From: Kineothrix sp. MB12-C1
GTDB lineage: Bacteria; Bacillota; Clostridia; Lachnospirales; Lachnospiraceae
Length of the DNA: 64,000 nucleotides
Assembly: GCF_030863805.1 (NCBI RefSeq)
Contig: NZ_CP132957.1
Location: 124,001 to 188,000 of the forward strand
Direction of reading: 5' to 3'
In this document: positions 45,985-55,795 of the stretch, piece after piece
Numbering within the stretch: position 1 is the first letter of the stretch
Layout: every line of letters begins with the position of its first letter
Notes under the pieces: generated by a model
Database searches by the model: none
What the model was told of the DNA's origin: nothing
What the model saw: the letters and a program-made list of their open reading frames with translations, nothing else
Position numbers and translations under genes: made by a program

Positions 45985-46677
45985 CTATTCTTCTCTTGGA
46001 TCGATAATCTTAACAGCATCAGCAACACGACCGTACTGACCTTTCGCTTTTTCCCAAGCGGTATTCGGATCATCGCCTTTTTTGATGAAATCTGTCATTT
46101 TACCGAGGCTTACGAACTGGTAACCGATAATCTGGTCTTCTGCATCGAGTGCAATACCTGTTACATATCCTTCAGCCATTTCGAGATAACGAGGACCTTT
46201 ACTCAAGGTACCATACATTGTACCTACCTGGCTTCTAAGACCTTTTCCTAAATCCTCAAGGCCAGCGCCAACCGGAAGTCCGTCTTCTGAGAACGCACTC
46301 TGAGTTCTTCCGTATACAATCTGTAAGAATAATTCTCTCATAGCGGTATTGATAGCATCGCATACAAGGTCTGTGTTCAACGCTTCCATAACAGTTCTGC
46401 CCGGTAAGATCTCTGCTGCCATAGCTGCGGAATGTGTCATTCCCGAACATCCGATCGTCTCTATCAACGCTTCCTGAACAATACCTTCTTTAACGTTAAG
46501 TGTCAACTTACAAGCACCCTGCTGAGGAGCGCACCAGCCCACACCATGTGTTAAACCGGAGATATCTTTTACATCTTTCGCCTTTACCCATTTTGCTTCT
46601 TCTGGGATAGGAGCACAGCCGTGATTTACGCCTTGTGCTACTATACACATTTCTTCAACTTCCTTTGAATAAATCAT
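45985..46677 (-). CDS. NifU/IscU-like iron-sulfur scaffold protein
   Basis: 230 residues from ATG 46677, which has AAAGGAG 7 nt upstream (the longer in-frame start has none). The IscU-like part includes GVGWCAPQQGACKLTLNVKEG and ETIGCSGMTHSAAMAAEIL, with cysteines in positions that resemble IscU cluster ligands; the C-terminal part is specific to this family. It is co-transcribed with the GGGtGRT gene. Canonical cysteine desulfurase is not encoded nearby. Confidence 0.85.
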   Translation of the reverse strand: MIYSKEVEEMCIVAQGVNHGCAPIPEEAKWVKAKDVKDISGLTHGVGWCAPQQGACKLTLNVKEGIVQEALIETIGCSGMTHSAAMAAEILPGRTVMEALNTDLVCDAINTAMRELFLQIVYGRTQSAFSEDGLPVGAGLEDLGKGLRSQVGTMYGTLSKGPRYLEMAEGYVTGIALDAEDQIIGYQFVSLGKMTDFIKKGDDPNTAWEKAKGQYGRVADAVKIIDPREE

Positions 46678-46780
46678 GTGAAAACTCCTTTCAATATGTA
46701 ACATGTGAATATTTTGTCATAATCGCAACTATTATTCTCGCATACTTTCTACAAAAAATCTAGTACAATTTCAAATTATC

Positions 46781-47458
46781 TTATATTTTTTGGATTTTCC
46801 TTATTACTACTTCGCCCTTATCCTTGTAAATGCTGTCTGAAGGAATATAACCTCTTACGGAAGAAGTCGGATATACACTGGAGTTTTTCCCGATTACCGT
46901 TCCCGGGTTCAACACTGAATTACAGCCTACTTCCACCCCATCGCCCAACATGGCACCGAATTTTTTAAGAGCTGTTTCCACACAACATTCTGCTAATTTC
47001 ACCGTGACCAATGTTTTATCACTCTTCACATTGGAAGTAATAGCACCTGCTCCCATATGAGCCTTATAACCCAGTATGCTATCACCTACATAATTATAAT
47101 GAGGAACCTGGACTTTATTAAAAAGGATAACATTTTTCAGTTCTGTAGAGTTACCCACTACCGCTCCTTTTCCTACAATCGCATTTCCTCTGATAAAAGC
47201 ACAGTGACGAACTTCTGCCTCCTCATCGATAATGGCAGGGCCTGCAATATAAGCACTGGGGAAGATAGTCGCAGACTTTGCAATCCATATATTATCTCCT
47301 CTTTTCTCATACCTTTCTACCGGAAGACTATTTCCCAGCCGGATAATGAATTCTCCAATCTTTGGCAATACCTCCCATGGATAGGTCACTCCCTTGAAAA
47401 TATCCGTTGCAATCGTCTCCGAAATTGTATAAAGAGCTTCCACTTTTAAACGTTCCAT
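46781..47458 (-). CDS. Left-handed beta-helix (hexapeptide repeat) protein
   Basis: 225 residues. From about residue 60 it shows hexapeptide repeats ([LIV]-G-x4), for example IVGKGAVVGNSTELKNVILF and MLGDGVEVGCNSVLNPGTVIG, forming a beta helix like that of GlmU-type acyltransferases. The N-terminal ~55 residues are helical; no nucleotidyltransferase signature is seen. The acceptor is unknown. GAAGGAG precedes ATG 47458 and lies just after topB on the same strand. Confidence 0.75.
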   Translation of the reverse strand: MERLKVEALYTISETIATDIFKGVTYPWEVLPKIGEFIIRLGNSLPVERYEKRGDNIWIAKSATIFPSAYIAGPAIIDEEAEVRHCAFIRGNAIVGKGAVVGNSTELKNVILFNKVQVPHYNYVGDSILGYKAHMGAGAITSNVKSDKTLVTVKLAECCVETALKKFGAMLGDGVEVGCNSVLNPGTVIGKNSSVYPTSSVRGYIPSDSIYKDKGEVVIRKIQKI

Positions 47459-47472
47459 CGCATTCTCCTTCT

Positions 47473-49503
47473 TTATTTCTTATAATTTTTTGCTGCCATA
47501 TCAAACTGTGCATATAACGAAGTTTGATTCCCTAACTGCTTCACAATATTCGTTCTGCGGGATACAAAATCATCTAATTTCTGCATATATTCTTCTTCCG
47601 TGATATCTCCTTGCGCTACCAAAGTCAATCCTTTTTCCCAACTGGCAGTAAGAGCAGGATCCAGCAAAGGCTTAATAGAACCGGCAACCACATCGTATAT
47701 CATTTCTCCCATCAAAGTTGGTGTGATCATCTGTGTTTTTTTATTTAAAGATAGATATTCGATATGTACAAGCTTCTTTAATATTTCCGCTCTCGTCGCA
47801 GAAGTACCGATTCCGCTTCCTTTCATCTGAGCCCGAAGCTCCTCATCTTCGATAAATTGTCCTGCATTTTCCATAGTAAGTATCATTGTTCCGGAATTAT
47901 AGCGCTTAGGTGGCGAAGTTTCTCCTTCCTTAATATCGAACTTTCGGAGGAAAAGTTCATCTCCCTTTTTCAGACGTTGTATCATCTCAATAAATTCAGG
48001 ATCCTTTGTATCGCTTCCTTCTTCCGTATTTTCTGTATTTTCTATCTCTTCATTCTGCAGCGTTCTCTCTTCTTTCTTTTTAGAAAAAGAGAATTCTGTA
48101 ACTTTCAAGTAGCCTTCCTGCTCCAATACTTTGAAGTTGGCGAAGAATTTTTCCTGTTTTAAGGAGAGCGTAAGCGCTATTTTTCTATATATTGCAGCCG
48201 GATAGAAAATACTTAAAAAACGCCGTACAATAATTTCATAGACCTTTGTTGCCGTAGGGTGAAGGCTACCTACATTATTAATTCCTTGTCCTGTAGGAAC
48301 GATCGCATAGTGATCTGTAATCTGCTTATCATTTACATATCTCGTTTTGGCAATATTTTTGTAAGTCCCGCTTTTAAGTACTTCTTCAACAAATACTGCC
48401 GTTTCAGAATATCCCTTCAAGCCATTAATATTTTTATATATTTCCTTAGCAACTGCGCTGGATAATACTCTGGCATCCGTTCTCGGATAAGTTACCATTT
48501 TCTTTTCATATAACTCTTGCACGATGCGGAGTGTCTCATCAGGACTGATTTTAAAATATCTGGCACAATCATTTTGAAGTTCAGCCAAGTTATATAAGAG
48601 AGGCGGATTCTTCGTCTCTTTTTTCTTTTCCACCGATTCCACGACTGGAATAGCCCTTGGTTCTTCCTCCAGCGAAGCAATTAACTCTTCTGCTGTCTTT
48701 TTTTCCTTAAATCCATTTTCTTTATACAGAAGGGGAGAATTGTAATATTTGGTGCCCTCTACCGCCTTCCATTCACATTCGAAGTTCTTATCTTCCGACT
48801 CTACCCCTGCAATTACCCTGTAAAAGGAGGTTTTGACAAAATTCCTGATTTCCCTTTCCCGGTTAACGACCATTCCAAGTACACAGGTCATAACCCTGCC
48901 CACAGAGATTACCGCCTTATCCGCCTTCAAGTAGGATTTGATGGAATTACTATACCTTAAAGTAAGCACCCTTGAGAAATTAATTCCCATTAGGTAATCT
49001 TCTTTCGCCCTAAGATAAGCCGCCGAGGAAAGATTATCATAGTCGGATAGGTCCTTAGCTTCTCGTATCCCTCGTAAGATTTCCTCTTCTGTCTGGGAAT
49101 CGATCCATACCCGTTTTCTTTGTTTACCACTTACTCCTGCCTGCTGTTCCACAAGACGATAAATATATTCTCCTTCTCTTCCGGAGTCTGTACACACATA
49201 TATAATATCTACCTCTTTGCGATTTAACAGCCCACTTACGATGGCAAACTGCTTCTTTACATTCTCAATCACTTCGTATTTGAATTCCCTGGGGATAAAA
49301 GGAAGCGTATGTAATGTCCATCTTTTATATTTTTCATCGTATGCCTCCGGGTAGCTCATCGTTACCAGATGGCCCACACACCATGTGATGATCGCTTCTT
49401 CAGATTCCATGTAGCCGTCTCTGTTGCTCATATTCAATTTTAATGCTTTTGCAAATTCTCGTGCCACACTAGGCTTTTCCGCAATATATAAACTTTTTCC
49501 CAT
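47473..49503 (-). CDS. topB: DNA topoisomerase III
   Basis: Type IA topoisomerase that decatenates single-stranded DNA and works with RecQ-type helicases. 676 residues from ATG 49503 (MGKSLYIAEKPSVAREFAKA, the family's TOPRIM start); an upstream in-frame start has no ribosome site at good distance. TOPRIM acid residues lie in ICTDSGREGEYI-like VCTDSGREGEYIYR near 100, and the catalytic tyrosine is in KMVTYPRTDARVL near 325. An acidic insert (about 515-535) is unusual but typical of clostridial forms. The zinc-finger tail is absent. Confidence 0.95.
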   Translation of the reverse strand: MGKSLYIAEKPSVAREFAKALKLNMSNRDGYMESEEAIITWCVGHLVTMSYPEAYDEKYKRWTLHTLPFIPREFKYEVIENVKKQFAIVSGLLNRKEVDIIYVCTDSGREGEYIYRLVEQQAGVSGKQRKRVWIDSQTEEEILRGIREAKDLSDYDNLSSAAYLRAKEDYLMGINFSRVLTLRYSNSIKSYLKADKAVISVGRVMTCVLGMVVNREREIRNFVKTSFYRVIAGVESEDKNFECEWKAVEGTKYYNSPLLYKENGFKEKKTAEELIASLEEEPRAIPVVESVEKKKETKNPPLLYNLAELQNDCARYFKISPDETLRIVQELYEKKMVTYPRTDARVLSSAVAKEIYKNINGLKGYSETAVFVEEVLKSGTYKNIAKTRYVNDKQITDHYAIVPTGQGINNVGSLHPTATKVYEIIVRRFLSIFYPAAIYRKIALTLSLKQEKFFANFKVLEQEGYLKVTEFSFSKKKEERTLQNEEIENTENTEEGSDTKDPEFIEMIQRLKKGDELFLRKFDIKEGETSPPKRYNSGTMILTMENAGQFIEDEELRAQMKGSGIGTSATRAEILKKLVHIEYLSLNKKTQMITPTLMGEMIYDVVAGSIKPLLDPALTASWEKGLTLVAQGDITEEEYMQKLDDFVSRRTNIVKQLGNQTSLYAQFDMAAKNYKK

Positions 49504-49618
49504 GAAACTTTTAAAAACTATCCTCTCTTGCAACAAGCCCTTGCCATAAAGATGACAGGGCCTGTTATTATTCAAGTTATCCTACTTTAATTTGTAACTG
49601 TTACGTAACTTTATCCTA

Positions 49619-51349
49619 TTAATTTGACTTCGGTAATTGTCTAAGCAATTCTTCCACTTTATCGGGAGGCATTGGTCTGCCCATAAAATATCCCTGAATA
49701 TTATCACATTCTATCGACTGTAGATATTCGAACTGCTCCTTAGTTTCCACACCTTCCGCTACTGTCTCAAACCCCAGCTTTTTCACCATATAAATAATGG
49801 ATTCCGTAATTATCTTTGAATTTTTATCGGAAACAACCGTATCGATGAATGTCTTGTCAATCTTCAGCGTATCAATCGGCAGCCCCTTCAAATAAGAAAG
49901 CGAGGAATATCCTGTCCCAAAATCATCGAGAGAAATACGGATACCATAATCGCGCAAAGCAATCAGCTTATTCGTAATCTCCTTAAGGTCATCGATAAGT
50001 ACGCTTTCCGTAATCTCAAGCTCTACCTCGGACGGCTTTACATGGTAGCGCTGCAGCGTTTTTATCAATTTGCTGACAAAGTCTGAACGTTTATATTGAA
50101 TGGACGATATATTCAGCGACAGAATCAATTTGTGCTGATATTTCTTCTTCCATTCTGCAAAAGTACGAACGCTTTCCTCAATCACCCATTCGCCAATCGG
50201 TACAATAGAACCATTCTTCTCCGCAATCGGTATAAATACAGATGGACTAATCATATTACCATCCTTGTCCCTCCAGCGAATCAATGCCTCTACACCGCGG
50301 AGGCCTCTATCCTTTGCATTATACTGCGGTTGAAAATACATCATAAAACTTCTGTCAAAGATAGCCTCTTTCAGCTTGTTCTCAATGCTGATATTCTGTC
50401 GAAAATCATCCACCATAGGCTCGTTAAAATATTGAATAGAATTCTTCCCCATGGCTTTTGAACGGAACATAACAATTTCGGCACAATTAATCAATTCCAG
50501 TGTTGTTTTCGTCGCTTCCGGATATTCCGCCACGCCCATACTAACCGTAATGCTAAGATCCAACGCATTACTGAGGGAAAAAGGCCATCGCAAACGCTCA
50601 CGAATCATCCGGTATATATGTTCCACACTCCTTGAACCGCAAGGATCATAAACAGCAATACAATAAATATCACTATTAAAATGTGATACAATGACGTGGC
50701 TGCTCGAAAAACTATTGAGGAACTGACCGAATTGCTGTATGATTTCATCGCCGGTCACGATGCTGAACCCATCGTTGATTTTGCGAAAATCATCGATGTC
50801 TATGAACATAACTGCCACACACTTGCGCTCTTCTTCCGCTTTTCTGACAAAATCACCTAAAAGGCGGACAAAATAATTTCGATTATACAACCCTGTCATA
50901 ATATCGTAGTAAGCCATATAGGTTAATTCTTCATGCTGATTCTTGAGTTTTGTTATATTTTGAAATCGGATTACTTTTTCTTTTGGTTCTTTCTTTTCAT
51001 TATAAGTTACTACTGTCTCACATTTCACCCATAAGTTCTTTTCTTTCATGCGGACTACGGCACTTTCATTTCTGCGGCTTTTCTTTTCAAGAAACAGAAG
51101 TTCCTTCAACTTCAGTATATATTTATCTTCAATACAATCATATAATTGCTTAATATCCTTCTGTTCCTGTATTTCTATAGGAAAGAAAAGTTTCCAATTA
51201 CCGAAAGTCCTTATAATATCATCTTCAAAACTACAATATAAAAACGCGCTGCTCGATGTATTACAGAGCATTTGAAACATCTTCTCATCGACACTTAATT
51301 TCTGGTCCATGGCACTTAGCAGTTCAAACTGATACTGTAATTCATCCAT
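49619..51349 (-). CDS. c-di-GMP phosphodiesterase with degenerate GGDEF domain
   Basis: 576 residues: a PAS-like sensor (1-140), a GGDEF fold (about 145-305) and an EAL domain (about 325-570). In the GGDEF domain the active-site loop reads SHFNSDIYC (222-230) where RxGGDEF is expected, so cyclase activity is lost. The EAL domain has VEALIRW (353-359), the LEITES, DDFGTGYSSLSYL and EGVET motifs, so phosphodiesterase activity is expected. No membrane segment, so it is cytosolic. GAAGGGTGA precedes ATG 51349. Confidence 0.92.
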   Translation of the reverse strand: MDELQYQFELLSAMDQKLSVDEKMFQMLCNTSSSAFLYCSFEDDIIRTFGNWKLFFPIEIQEQKDIKQLYDCIEDKYILKLKELLFLEKKSRRNESAVVRMKEKNLWVKCETVVTYNEKKEPKEKVIRFQNITKLKNQHEELTYMAYYDIMTGLYNRNYFVRLLGDFVRKAEEERKCVAVMFIDIDDFRKINDGFSIVTGDEIIQQFGQFLNSFSSSHVIVSHFNSDIYCIAVYDPCGSRSVEHIYRMIRERLRWPFSLSNALDLSITVSMGVAEYPEATKTTLELINCAEIVMFRSKAMGKNSIQYFNEPMVDDFRQNISIENKLKEAIFDRSFMMYFQPQYNAKDRGLRGVEALIRWRDKDGNMISPSVFIPIAEKNGSIVPIGEWVIEESVRTFAEWKKKYQHKLILSLNISSIQYKRSDFVSKLIKTLQRYHVKPSEVELEITESVLIDDLKEITNKLIALRDYGIRISLDDFGTGYSSLSYLKGLPIDTLKIDKTFIDTVVSDKNSKIITESIIYMVKKLGFETVAEGVETKEQFEYLQSIECDNIQGYFMGRPMPPDKVEELLRQLPKSN

Positions 51350-51394
51350 TTATAGTCACCCTTCCCAATACCTCTATGCCCTCTCATACCTCTC

Positions 51395-52480
51395 TTATTT
51401 TTTAGAAATATACCCCTGTGCTTTTAAAAGCTCTGCGCAAAGAACTGCACCCCCTGCAGCACCACGCACCGTATTATGCGATAAACCGACAAACTTCCAA
51501 TCATAGACACTATCTTCTCTCAAACGTCCTACGCTTACCCCCATTCCATTTTCGTAGTCTACATCAGATGTAACCTGAGGACGATTATCCTCTTCCAGAT
51601 ATTGAATAAACTGGCTGGGTGCACTGGGAAGTTTTAATTCCTGAGGTACTCCTTTGAAATTAACGAGTTTTTCAATTAACTGCTCTTTTGTCGCTTTCTT
51701 CTTTAGCTTTACAAAAACAGCCGCTGTATGCCCATTTAAAACGGGTACACGGATACACTGGCAGGTAATAACAGGAGTGGTCGCCGGAACAATCTCTCCG
51801 TCCTTAATCTCTCCCCAGATTCTAAGAGGTTCTTTCTCACTCTTTTCTTCCTCTCCTCCGATGTAGGGAATGATATTGCCTACCATTTCCGGCCAATCCT
51901 GGAAGTTCTTGCCGGCACCTGAAATCGCCTGATAAGTCGTTGCTACTACTTCATAGGGCTCGAATTCCTGCCATGCAGTAAGAATCGGTGCATAACTTTG
52001 AATGGAGCAGTTAGGCTTTACTGCGATAAACCCTCTTGTTGTTCCTAATCTCTTTTTCTGGAACTCAATCACATTCATATGCTCCGGATTCACTTCCGGA
52101 ATTACCATAGGAACATCCGGTGTCCATCTATGTGCACTGTTATTGGAAACTACAGGAGTCTCTGTCTGCGCATATTCTTCTTCTATTTTCTTAATCTCTT
52201 CTTTTGTCATATCTACTGCACTGAATACGAAATCAACGCCTGAAGCTACTTTTTCTACTTCATTTACATCCATTACCACAATATTTTTAACAGCTTCCGG
52301 CATCGGTGTAGTCATCTTCCATCTTCCACCTACAGCCTCTTCATAAGTCTTACCTGCAGATCTCGGACTCGCTGCGATTACCGTCACTTCAAACCATGGA
52401 TGGCTCTCTAATAAAGAGATGAACCTCTGACCCACCATTCCGGTCCCGCCTAAAATACCAACTTTTAATCTGTCGCTCAT
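51395..52480 (-). CDS. asd: Aspartate-semialdehyde dehydrogenase (archaeal/fungal-type)
   Basis: Reduces aspartyl phosphate for lysine, methionine, threonine and diaminopimelate synthesis. 361 residues from ATG 52480 with AGGAG upstream. Rossmann motif GILGGTGMVGQRF near residue 8-20; the catalytic Cys is in AVKPNCSIQSYAP near 150-162, and the substrate-binding His in GLSHNTVRGAAGG. The length and KPNCS context fit the archaeal/fungal branch rather than the E. coli type. The gene is flanked by argH and the c-di-GMP gene and probably has its own promoter. Confidence 0.95.
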   Translation of the reverse strand: MSDRLKVGILGGTGMVGQRFISLLESHPWFEVTVIAASPRSAGKTYEEAVGGRWKMTTPMPEAVKNIVVMDVNEVEKVASGVDFVFSAVDMTKEEIKKIEEEYAQTETPVVSNNSAHRWTPDVPMVIPEVNPEHMNVIEFQKKRLGTTRGFIAVKPNCSIQSYAPILTAWQEFEPYEVVATTYQAISGAGKNFQDWPEMVGNIIPYIGGEEEKSEKEPLRIWGEIKDGEIVPATTPVITCQCIRVPVLNGHTAAVFVKLKKKATKEQLIEKLVNFKGVPQELKLPSAPSQFIQYLEEDNRPQVTSDVDYENGMGVSVGRLREDSVYDWKFVGLSHNTVRGAAGGAVLCAELLKAQGYISKK

Positions 52481-52578
52481 TTTTATTCTCCTCATCTTTC
52501 TTAAGATTTATACTTGATTCTTTTATCCTAAAATTGTTATTCTTAACCTTTTATTTCCAAATCATTGACCTTAAACAT

Positions 52579-52607
52579 ATTATAATTCTTTATGCTATTT
52601 ATTTCCA
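52579..52607 (-). promoter_or_regulatory. Promoter of asd
   Basis: On the minus strand TGGAAA (52607-52602) and TATAAT (52584-52579) are 17 bp apart, 100 bp before the start codon. Four of six -35 positions match; the -10 is consensus. The 5' leader of about 90 nt shows no known riboswitch. Confidence 0.5.
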
Positions 52608-52653
52608 CCTATAAACGAATAATTATTCTCGGAAACTACTTTTCTCCTTATAC

Positions 52654-54045
52654 TTATTCATCCATCCACCTTTTTGACAGAAACTCGCGATTACTATCGA
52701 GCACTTTTTCCATTGCGTCTTTTCCCGGTGCCCCGATGGTCAGCCTTTTCTCCACACATGTCTTTAAGCTTATCGCGTCGTAAACATCATCTTCGAATAC
52801 CGGGCTGATTTCCTTTAACTCCCCGATACTCAAGGCGTCAATACACGTATCTTTGTCGATACAATAAAGAACGAGGCGGCCTACAATTTCATGTGCATCG
52901 CGAAATGCCACACCTTTTCCTACCAGATAATCTGCTGCGTCCGTAGCATTTGTAAATCCATTCATCGCACTAACCGCCATCGACTCTCGATGAAACTTCA
53001 TCGTCTTAAGCATACCGTTAAACAAAGCAAGACATCCCTTCACCGTATCAATTGCATCGAAAGTCAATTCCTTATCTTCTTGCATATCCTTATTGTAAGC
53101 AAGCGGAATCCCTTTCATCACGGTCAAGATAGAAACCAGGGAACCATACACTCTGCCAGTCTTTCCTCTGATCAGTTCTGCAATATCCGGGTTTTTTTTC
53201 TGAGGCATTATACTGCTTCCGGTAGAATATGCATCATCGATTTCTACAAAATGATATTCATTTGAATTCCAGATAATAATCTCTTCACAAAAGCGGCTTA
53301 AATGCATCATGATAGTGGAAAGTGCCGATAACAATTCAATCACATAATCTCTATCCGAAACAGAGTCCATACTGTTCAGAGTCGGTCCCTCGAAGCCCAT
53401 AAGCGATGCGGTATAATTCCTGTCGAGAGGATACGTTGTTCCCGCTAAAGCACCGGATCCCAAAGGACAATAATTCATCCTCGCATAAATATCCTTCAAC
53501 CGAAGGCTATCCCTTCGGAACATTTCAAAGTAAGCTCCCATATGATGGGCCAGCGTAATAGGCTGCGCTTTCTGCAAATGGGTAAAACCAGGCATATACG
53601 TATCTAAGTTATTATCCATGATAGTATGCAGTGTCGTCAAAAGTTCATAAACTTCTTCTGCAATATGAAGCACTTCCGCCCTTGTATAGAGCTTCATATC
53701 GAGCGCTACCTGATCATTACGGCTTCTTCCCGTATGAAGCTTCTTGCCCGCTTCACCGATTCTCTTAATCAGGTTGGCTTCTACAAAACTATGAATATCT
53801 TCGTATTCCTCTGTAATTGTAAGACTTCCTTCCTGTACATCATGTCTGATGCCGGTCAGTCCTTTCACAATGATATTCTTCTCTTCTTCTGTAAGAATAC
53901 CTTGTTTTTCCAGCATCACCACATGTGCGATGCTCCCCTCTATATCTTCTTCAAAGAATTTTTTATCAAAGGAAATGGAGGCGTTGAAATTATATACAAG
54001 CTGATCCGTTTCCTTCGTAAAGCGTCCACCCCAAAGTTGTGCCAT
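52654..54045 (-). CDS. argH: Argininosuccinate lyase
   Basis: Splits argininosuccinate to arginine and fumarate. 463 residues from ATG 54045, chosen because GGAGG lies upstream and the longer in-frame start would add an atypical tail. Signatures: GRSRNDQVA near residue 113 and the fumarase-family loop GSSIMPQKKNPD near 277. argG is not adjacent. An ISLre2-type element lies about 80 bp upstream, near its promoter. Confidence 0.96.
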   Translation of the reverse strand: MAQLWGGRFTKETDQLVYNFNASISFDKKFFEEDIEGSIAHVVMLEKQGILTEEEKNIIVKGLTGIRHDVQEGSLTITEEYEDIHSFVEANLIKRIGEAGKKLHTGRSRNDQVALDMKLYTRAEVLHIAEEVYELLTTLHTIMDNNLDTYMPGFTHLQKAQPITLAHHMGAYFEMFRRDSLRLKDIYARMNYCPLGSGALAGTTYPLDRNYTASLMGFEGPTLNSMDSVSDRDYVIELLSALSTIMMHLSRFCEEIIIWNSNEYHFVEIDDAYSTGSSIMPQKKNPDIAELIRGKTGRVYGSLVSILTVMKGIPLAYNKDMQEDKELTFDAIDTVKGCLALFNGMLKTMKFHRESMAVSAMNGFTNATDAADYLVGKGVAFRDAHEIVGRLVLYCIDKDTCIDALSIGELKEISPVFEDDVYDAISLKTCVEKRLTIGAPGKDAMEKVLDSNREFLSKRWMDE

Positions 54046-54080
54046 GGCATTCACCTCCATCGTCGTTAAATCTGTTTTTG

Positions 54081-54109
54081 ATACTAACATATTTTCTTTA
54101 TTTTTTCAA
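54081..54109 (-). promoter_or_regulatory. Promoter of argH
   Basis: On the minus strand TTGAAA (54109-54104) and TAGTAT (54086-54081) are exactly 17 bp apart, 36 bp before ATG 54045. The insertion sequence's left direct repeat starts 7 bp farther upstream, so the core promoter is intact but any upstream operator would be displaced. Confidence 0.5.
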
Positions 54110-54125
54110 TCTTTTCCGTCTTCAA

Positions 54126-55795
54126 GATAGCGTAAATTTACTGTAGGATTTAATTGGGTAGAGAATCCCCTTGATGTGTTTTAGATTTAACCTCTTTTCA
54201 CAATATACCTACTTTCTATTCTTTTTACAATCCCCAAATGTGGTTTTTAAAATAAGCTATCTTTTTCACTTCTGGAAAGGGAATGCTATGAGTTATCCTT
54301 TCTACATAGCGTTGTTCCTCTGTCAGTCGCTTGCTTTCCGATCGAAACATCTCGCTGCTTAAATAGATTCTTTCTTCTGTACCCACTGCTATGGGCAACT
54401 CCTGCTTTTGCATTCTCACCAACTCCAACATATTTCCTTTGTTTGCTTTATAAATCCTTAGCTTTGCCATTTGGTGAACTCCATGCTTACTCCACCCTAA
54501 TGGTCTGGAACTCATCCTGTCTGCGTAGATATGGCTCACATGTCCTTCTGCACTGCATCCCACTTGTGTTTCTTTATTTCTCAAACCCTGCATGATCCCA
54601 TCCCAATGCCCTAGGATATAAGCCATACTACTTTCTACCTTTTTCCTTTGTGCTTCGTTTTCTGTTATATTCAGGATTTTTTCAAAGGTCTCGGATGCCA
54701 TCCATTTCGCTCTCTTGTGTATGGCACCATACAGTTCACTTCTTGCATCCTCTGACGAATCCATTAAATGCGAAGTTGCTGCTGTGATATATTTCTGCAT
54801 ATGGAATTTATCCAGTACGAAGGTTGATCCGGCTATAAATTTACGTCCGCTTTTTATCCAGGCTGCACCATCTCCATTAATATAAATCTGTTTTATGGCA
54901 TCCATGTCATAGGTGGCGCTGATATACTCATAAATCTCTCGCCAGAACTGTTCTACTCCTTTGCTTCCCTCATATATGCCCCCAAAGTACTTCGGATTGA
55001 TCAGCTTAAACCTTTCGCTTTTAGGCGCTTCTGATTCCGCACCTTCATATACATAGGCTATTTTAGGCATACTGGTGTTGCTTCGAGGTTTCGTGATATC
55101 TCCCTTTTTCTCGAGATACTGCAATGACACATGATCTTCATCTGCATCAATATAAAGATAGGAAACCTGTTTTTTATTCTCTATTTTTTCTGGTTTTGTA
55201 TGAAATTTCAGATCATGTATCTTATTTTTTACTGTCTGTTTGCTGACTTTTTCGGAAAGACTGGCTCTGATTCCTCCTTTGCGATAGCTACTGTCGACCG
55301 CTTCCTCAAGCATCTGCGCCTGTGCATCTTCTGTCATCCTTACATGGCTTTCTAATCCCATGATCCGATCTAGCAGATATTCACAGGCTCCAGTCTTCTT
55401 GTTCTTAAACAGTGTCTTGCAATATCTCACAGTTCCAAGGCTGGTAATCAGGGATGTTTCATCTCGTCTGCTTATGACCCAGTTTCTCCTTCTGTATCCG
55501 CTGTTTCTCAGTTCTTCATCCATACTTTCAAAAGTCTCCGCAATCATGTCCAGTCCTAACTGTACTACACTATCTGTAATTCCATAGATAAACTCTGCTT
55601 GTTGTTGAGGATCTTTCAAAAACTTTTCCAGAACTCCTGTTAAATTTTTTGCCCCATTTTCTTCAAACTGTTGTATACTTTTAATCATAGAGAGCACCTT
55701 CCTTTGTGTCCGATTTTTTCTTAGTCGTTAAAATCATAACACAAAGAGGCGTTCTCTTTTTATTCAATTAATATCCTACAAAAACTTTACCCTAG
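54126..55795 (-). mobile_element. ISLre2-type insertion sequence, complete (1670 bp)
   Basis: The element is bounded by the 10-bp direct repeat CCGTCTTCAA (54116-54125 and 55796-55805), a target-site duplication. Its ends are imperfect inverted repeats: TAGCGTAAATTTACTGTAGG at the left and, read inward from the right, TAGGGTAAAGTTTTTGTAGG, then TATTAATTG/TTTAATTGGG further inside. It encodes one transposase. The direct repeats show a clean insertion into the region between argH and the ABC importer genes. Confidence 0.88.
54225..55688 (-). CDS. ISLre2 family transposase
   Basis: 487 residues from ATG 55688 (AAGGAAGG 8 nt upstream; an in-frame GTG three codons earlier is less likely). The pattern fits ISLre2/UPF0236 transposases: a helical N-terminal region with RRRNWVISRRDETSL, a central catalytic region containing YLYIDADEDHV and IYINGDGAAWIKSG, and DKFHMQKYI, then LGHWDGIMQGLRNKETQVGCSAEGH-like SAEGHVSHIYADRMSSRPLG. 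The ORF is uninterrupted, so the element may be active. Confidence 0.93.
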   Translation of the reverse strand: MIKSIQQFEENGAKNLTGVLEKFLKDPQQQAEFIYGITDSVVQLGLDMIAETFESMDEELRNSGYRRRNWVISRRDETSLITSLGTVRYCKTLFKNKKTGACEYLLDRIMGLESHVRMTEDAQAQMLEEAVDSSYRKGGIRASLSEKVSKQTVKNKIHDLKFHTKPEKIENKKQVSYLYIDADEDHVSLQYLEKKGDITKPRSNTSMPKIAYVYEGAESEAPKSERFKLINPKYFGGIYEGSKGVEQFWREIYEYISATYDMDAIKQIYINGDGAAWIKSGRKFIAGSTFVLDKFHMQKYITAATSHLMDSSEDARSELYGAIHKRAKWMASETFEKILNITENEAQRKKVESSMAYILGHWDGIMQGLRNKETQVGCSAEGHVSHIYADRMSSRPLGWSKHGVHQMAKLRIYKANKGNMLELVRMQKQELPIAVGTEERIYLSSEMFRSESKRLTEEQRYVERITHSIPFPEVKKIAYFKNHIWGL

